64,000 nucleotides of DNA, from positions 9,751,428 through 9,815,427 of the forward strand of contig NC_083658.1 of the NCBI RefSeq assembly GCF_963576545.1, read 5' to 3'. The position numbers and the translations under genes are program-made. The notes below the pieces were generated by a model that saw nothing but the letters and a program-made list of their open reading frames with translations, was not told where the DNA came from and did not search any database. Shown here piece by piece: positions 59,426 through 64,000 of this stretch (position 1 is its first letter; each line of letters starts with the position of its first letter). The stretch comes from Limanda limanda (Eukaryota > Chordata > Actinopteri > Pleuronectiformes > Pleuronectidae).

Positions 59426-62194
59426 TGAGAGACAAAAGGACTGCAAGATAAACTCAATACATGCTCATCAGGTGTTGACAGATGTCGACGAGATTGTTAA
59501 ATGAGCTAACCTTTGCTAAATAGGCAGGAGGATGCTAATAGCTCTCTGGCTAACTTACGTCAGACCAAACAGTAGGAAGCATGGGTGTTCACAGCTAATG
59601 CCAGCAATCTACAAAGAATTATAGGAATTTCTTAGCATTAATTATCCTCTTTTTGTTCCTTCTTGATTCTACAAGATAAATGAATTTGTTTGCGTGCTGG
59701 ACATTGTGTGCAGAGGCTTTTTTAAACTCATCCTACCTGGTTTATTTGCAATGCAGATTGTATAGTCAATATTTTTCATGAAACTTTGCTTTACTACTGT
59801 TCACGTGTGTGGATTATATATAAGGATGCATGTTGTACTGAGTTTGTGTTTTTTTCTACACTGGACATTGACTATTTCAGAGGTCTGTTAAGCAATCAGC
59901 GCTGTCTTCAGACCCCAGTTCACAACAATTCAAATTAAAGCCCTCTAAGGTATGAATTCATTACATGAAAGAAACAAATGTTGTGCTTTTACTTTGAAGA
60001 CAACTTGCTTAAGAAAAAGGTGATTCTATGAATGTTATTGCCATGACGGAGATCAGCACCTGTCGATGTCTGTGTTGGTGTGATATGGTGAATAAAAAAA
60101 ATGAAATCATCAAAATCATCTGGCTGTGATTTTGACCGAGTTGCTAAAGTTAAACCGAGGATGTGGAAGAAGACATTTAATCTTAACATTTTCTTTATTA
60201 TGGTCTCTGCCTTGGCCCTTTTGGATTTGTTTCTTTGCATGTGTTTTTTTTTTTTGCTCCTTGTGAATTGACCAGTTTCTCACTTTTGCACTATTCCCTT
60301 ATAGTTCACCAGTTGTTACACCAACTACCACTACAGAAGAAGCATTTAAATGAGTGCAGCAGGTAACATCCTTTTATGTGGATTTTTGAGATTCTCTGTA
60401 ACTCAGGAACCAAACAGGTTTTCGGCATTTCCTCCAAAGTTTACCCAAGAGGCAAGTAAAATAAGTGGAAGTTAAGAAATCATCTTTCTGACCTTCTTAA
60501 GATTGCTCCTACCCCGATTTGCTGTTTGTTGCCAGGACCCTTTGGCTGTAAGTGCCAGTTTGAAATCGAACCGGTGATCTTCCTCAAAGGCTGATGTTAC
60601 GACACTCTGTGCAGAGGCGGACAGAGTGATGAATGGACAAAGACACAGCCCTTTATATTATGATGTTATATCAGAACTGGGACACCAAAGGCATAAATAC
60701 ACATGCAAGTTATTTGGAGCAGTGTGACTGACATAAAAACAGAAGGAGTTCTATGTAGATTTAAAATTGAATTTGAGTTATTCCCCGTTCTTGAGCAATC
60801 TCTGACACCATCTCTTGCCCACATTTCTTTTCTAATTTGGCTACTGGAATAAGATTTATTTCTATATTGAATCGTAGTCCTGCCAAAATATCATGTCAGA
60901 AGGTGTGAGGCTATTTCACGAAGGTGATTCATTTTGCTCATTACGAAATCAGGTTGAATAATTTATAGGTATAATATTGTGAGGGCTTAATGTACCGTGC
61001 TGTGTTTTGCCAACCACTGAGACCTTTTAGGTGATCTAATGCAGTGTATGCTTTTCAATGTGGATATGCATTTGCCTGTTTATATATTTATACAGACAGG
61101 TTCATGACTGTATAGCCAAAGCACATGACCTGTGACAACATGTGGTGTCTGTGCTGATGCTCCCACTCTGGCAGGAGTAAAGATAAGGTAACTTGCTGAA
61201 TTAGCATCCCTTGTTTAGTTCCCTCTGTAACTGCGTCTTTACTAAAATAACTTCTGAAAGCTACTTACTGTAACCAAATCTGCACTTTGTCTCTAGATTC
61301 ACAGATTCTGATCCGTGAGGGAATTAAGCGCATTCCACCTGGTTGCCTTATTAGCCTTAATAAATTATGAATCTAAAAAGCTTGTATATTCATAGTTTTA
61401 ATCAAATTAAAGAGCCCCAAACATAAAATGCAAAGTTGGTGGAGCATCTTAACACAGTAAGGTTGGTCTACTGTTTTTTGGATTATGTGGCGTAATGGGA
61501 GAAGTCAGTGCAATGATGCAAATAGACGTGAAATTCGAGATGCAAAAAACTCAAAGAAGTGAAATTTACGTATTTCGCTTCACCCCCTTCGAGTTGGAAT
61601 ATTTGGATTTATGTGAAAGATTTTTGATTTTTAAGAAATTCCACCCCAGTGTTTCCTAATGAGTGATTATATGTATAACATATAAGTTATTTATAAGTTA
61701 ATCATGTTACAAATAACCCAATATATTATTTATTTATCTATTTTTTTGACCTGTTCCACAATAGTGTCTATTCAATATGCAAGTATCTGTGATTTCCCTA
61801 TTCATTTTTCAGTTTCTATTTAATTACTTTCATAGTGTTCATGATTGATGTGAGCATGCATGATATTAGGCTAAGCTTTGTTAAAATGAACCATTGTTCA
61901 TTGTCGTAATAATTAAGATCTCTCACATCTCCAAACATCTCAGTCTTACTTTGTAAGAGACACACTTCTCCAGTTATTTGATATTAGCATTGAAGCGATG
62001 GGTCGGGCTCATAAATTGCTCAGTGTAATCAGCACTGCAGTGTCGCACACCAGTGTCCAGGGTGGGGGAATATGAAAGAGGCGATAATGTGCGATGGGCA
62101 AAGCAATCAGCATCCCTCACGGCCTCCACTGAGGATTGCTGCTGACAATTATCATTGCTTCATGGTTATAGTTTAACATCTTCTAATGGCTACT

Positions 62195-62365
62195 TTCTGC
62201 AGGATAGTGCCCCACGTTGCAAAGTCTCAAACTGGTTTCGTGAGGACAGAGAACTTCAGTGTTCTCCACAGTCAGCAGATGGGAATCCAGTAGAAGCTTT
62301 GTGATATGGAGGAGATTGGCAGCATGAATGTGCAGAGATGATGGGATGCAGTCACGTCAAGAAGG
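62195..62365 (+). pseudogene. Tc1/mariner transposase C-terminal remnant
   Basis: The plus strand reads LQDSAPRCKVSNWF, then SPQSADGNPVEAL and a stop. This corresponds to the LQDNAPxHxAxxxxxWF and PPQSPDLNPIExLW blocks around the second Asp and the Glu of the DDE/D triad in Tc1-like transposases. A segment between the two blocks is shortened, and a stop falls where Trp is expected. The following DNA (to about 62365) still resembles the downstream ME...MNVQ and CVMSx region. No terminal repeats were found, so only a fragment remains. Confidence 0.72.
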
Positions 62366-63479
62366 AGCACAACCACAGAGTGTCTTTGCTGTTGTATTGA
62401 TTTGTCTTGTTTTGTAAATGAAATATATAGTAAATGCATTGTTTATGTGAAAAAGAAACATGCATGCGTTTAAGAAAACAGATTGGCTTTTATTTCTGGT
62501 GAGAAAACTAAAGGCAAAAAGTTTAAGTAGACATTTATTTTTTTCAACAACTTGATATTGAACTTTGGGGCTCATGCAAGAACATTTTCATATTCCTCTC
62601 ATTTTTTTTTCCTTTCAGTGAATTTGAAAGAACATGACACATGTAATATCAAGCAAATTAGTCTTACTTCAGCAAGTGTACGAATGACCTGCACAAACAC
62701 AGTGAATGCCAGAAGTACTATTTAAGCAAACATGACAGGACTCTCTCTGTAGAAATGGCCGACTGACTAAAGCAGTGCCTGAACTGTTGTATAACCTGAG
62801 GGTCACACTGGGTCATGGGAATAAATAAATAATGTTCTAATATGAAAATGGCAAAAAAAACCCTGTTATAGCTTGAGGCCCATTGTCTCAGTGGGTTTCA
62901 GGCTCTATATAAAGCCATCTCTTCTGACTTTAAAGAGTGTTCCACACTGACTGCGGGTGAAAACCAAAGTAACACTGTTGACGTATTTATTACCAAGTTT
63001 GAACTCAATAATGTGACAGCTAATTAGAGAGAACATTTCCCTCTTTCCCCATTCTGCCGTTATCAACAAGGTTTTCAGGTCAAACTCAGTTTTACATTCC
63101 CATCAGCCCCGCTGACACGCATGCACACACAAATGGTTTCTTCTGTTGGCAACGTATCCGCTTGCAGAGTAAAACTGAATCGCGTCAAGCCAAATGTCAT
63201 TTTCTTTAAAGAAAACCACAATGCTGTGCGGCGGTTTGACTTTTACAAAATGGTGATCTGACCTTTTCAGGTCAGCTTCCACAGGAGAATAGAAAATAAG
63301 TGAGAAAAAGGGCATCTGCATTCCGCTCAGTGCGCCAGAGAGACTGTCATGATCGTCCCCTGTGCCCCTGTCTCCACGCTCACTGCTCCCATGTTCCTCC
63401 CCTCTTCTCCCCAGTCCTCCCTCTTGCTACCCACCAGATGTCCACCATCACCTGGGGACATCTGGACAGCACTCAACTA

Positions 63480-63482
<3 letters not shown>

Positions 63483-63535
<53 letters not shown>
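63483..63535. repeat. (CA)n microsatellite, longest in the window
   Basis: This is an uninterrupted CA run of about 53 bp. It generates spurious His/Thr and Val/Cys frames on both strands. Confidence 0.98.
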
Positions 63536-63537
<2 letters not shown>

Positions 63538-64000
63538 GTATCTCACTTTCTGTGCCTGTACTACCAGCCCTTTGTGAGATTGTCTGTTTTTCGTCCCATG
63601 TTATGCTCCTTGGTGCCACTTGTGCAATCCAATTCTCTCTTCCTTCCTGCCTGTCTTCTCCCCCCCTCCGAGTAACACCCCACCTACCTGCAAGTCTGCT
63701 TTTCTTACTTAAAATTGTGCTGCCTCGTGTCTTTATATGGGTCCTCCTCTGCTGCACTGCTTCCACTGGCTAATTGTAACATAGAGCTGTTCTGCTCTGA
63801 CACAGTAATGTCAAAAACGCAGAGATGACTCTTGAACCTCATCTAAAAACGATCTCATTAGATTTGGGCTTTGGGCTGGGGAATGGAAAGGAGAGAACTC
63901 TACACTACAATACTGTCACTTTGTTACACTGACTATTAAAGAAGCACTGGCATCGTGTAAGCTGTCAATTGAAAAAGAAAAAAAAAAAACATTTATATGT

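Larger units (their letters stand above)
56711..64000. other. Gene-free interval to the right edge
   Basis: It contains a family B repeat (57035-57190), a LINE-type tail (59370-59425), a Tc1/mariner remnant (62195-62365) and CA microsatellites (58750, 63483). The long frames at 63300-63773 on both strands run through the CA repeat and are not genes. The remainder is unassigned. Confidence 0.6.

Noticed and set aside
63300..63773. Long frames on both strands at the right end (157 and 97 codons)
   Set aside because: They are open because the CA repeat has no stops, and the flanking peptides match nothing known.
1..64000. CRISPR arrays, bacterial operons, riboswitches, rRNA and clear functional tRNA genes
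   Set aside because: None are present. Repeats here are eukaryotic transposons and microsatellites, and tRNA-like boxes occur only in degenerate SINE copies.

Overview
The window is vertebrate nuclear DNA, most likely from a ray-finned (teleost) fish. The evidence is AT-rich non-coding sequence, GT-AG introns, abundant CA/TG microsatellites, and a set of dispersed repeats of the kind seen in fish genomes. A percomorph is a guess only. There is no bacterial-style operon, CRISPR array or rRNA.

One real host gene is recognisable: the 5' three coding exons of PUDP (pseudouridine-5'-phosphatase, formerly HDHD1), on the minus strand. Exon 1 is 10497-10566, exon 2 is 9484-9702 and exon 3 is 7135-7364. 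Splice sites and phases join cleanly into 173 codons, running from a conventional ATG to the third HAD motif. The final exon, carrying HAD motif IV, was not found between 1 and 7134 and probably lies beyond the left edge. Positions 1-7134 are therefore read as intron 3.

Everything from about 10.7 kb to 64 kb looks like gene-free flanking DNA populated by transposon remains. Three hAT elements have both ends and perfect 8-bp target-site duplications: 16734-17647, with a frameshifted BED zinc-finger reading frame; 27371-28391, with an in-frame hAT C-terminal dimerisation domain; and 55895-56702, with a GC-rich core and no transposase. A piggyBac-like non-autonomous element (31128-31718) sits between TTAA sites and has a direct-plus-inverted internal repeat architecture. 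Two minus-strand LINE reverse-transcriptase C-terminal remnants lie at 25570-25990 and 32495-32745. A Tc1/mariner transposase remnant is at 62195-62365.

The rest includes an L2-type LINE tail, several tRNA-derived SINE copies, several copies of two dispersed fish repeats, and simple-sequence tracts. A few stretches have the texture of conserved non-coding elements, but this cannot be tested without alignment.

I found no evidence of a new biological system. The most worthwhile leads are the structure of the piggyBac-like element, the retained hATC reading frame with its upstream 44-bp duplication, the GC-rich core in the third hAT element, and the long TG tract next to a weak PUDP splice donor.
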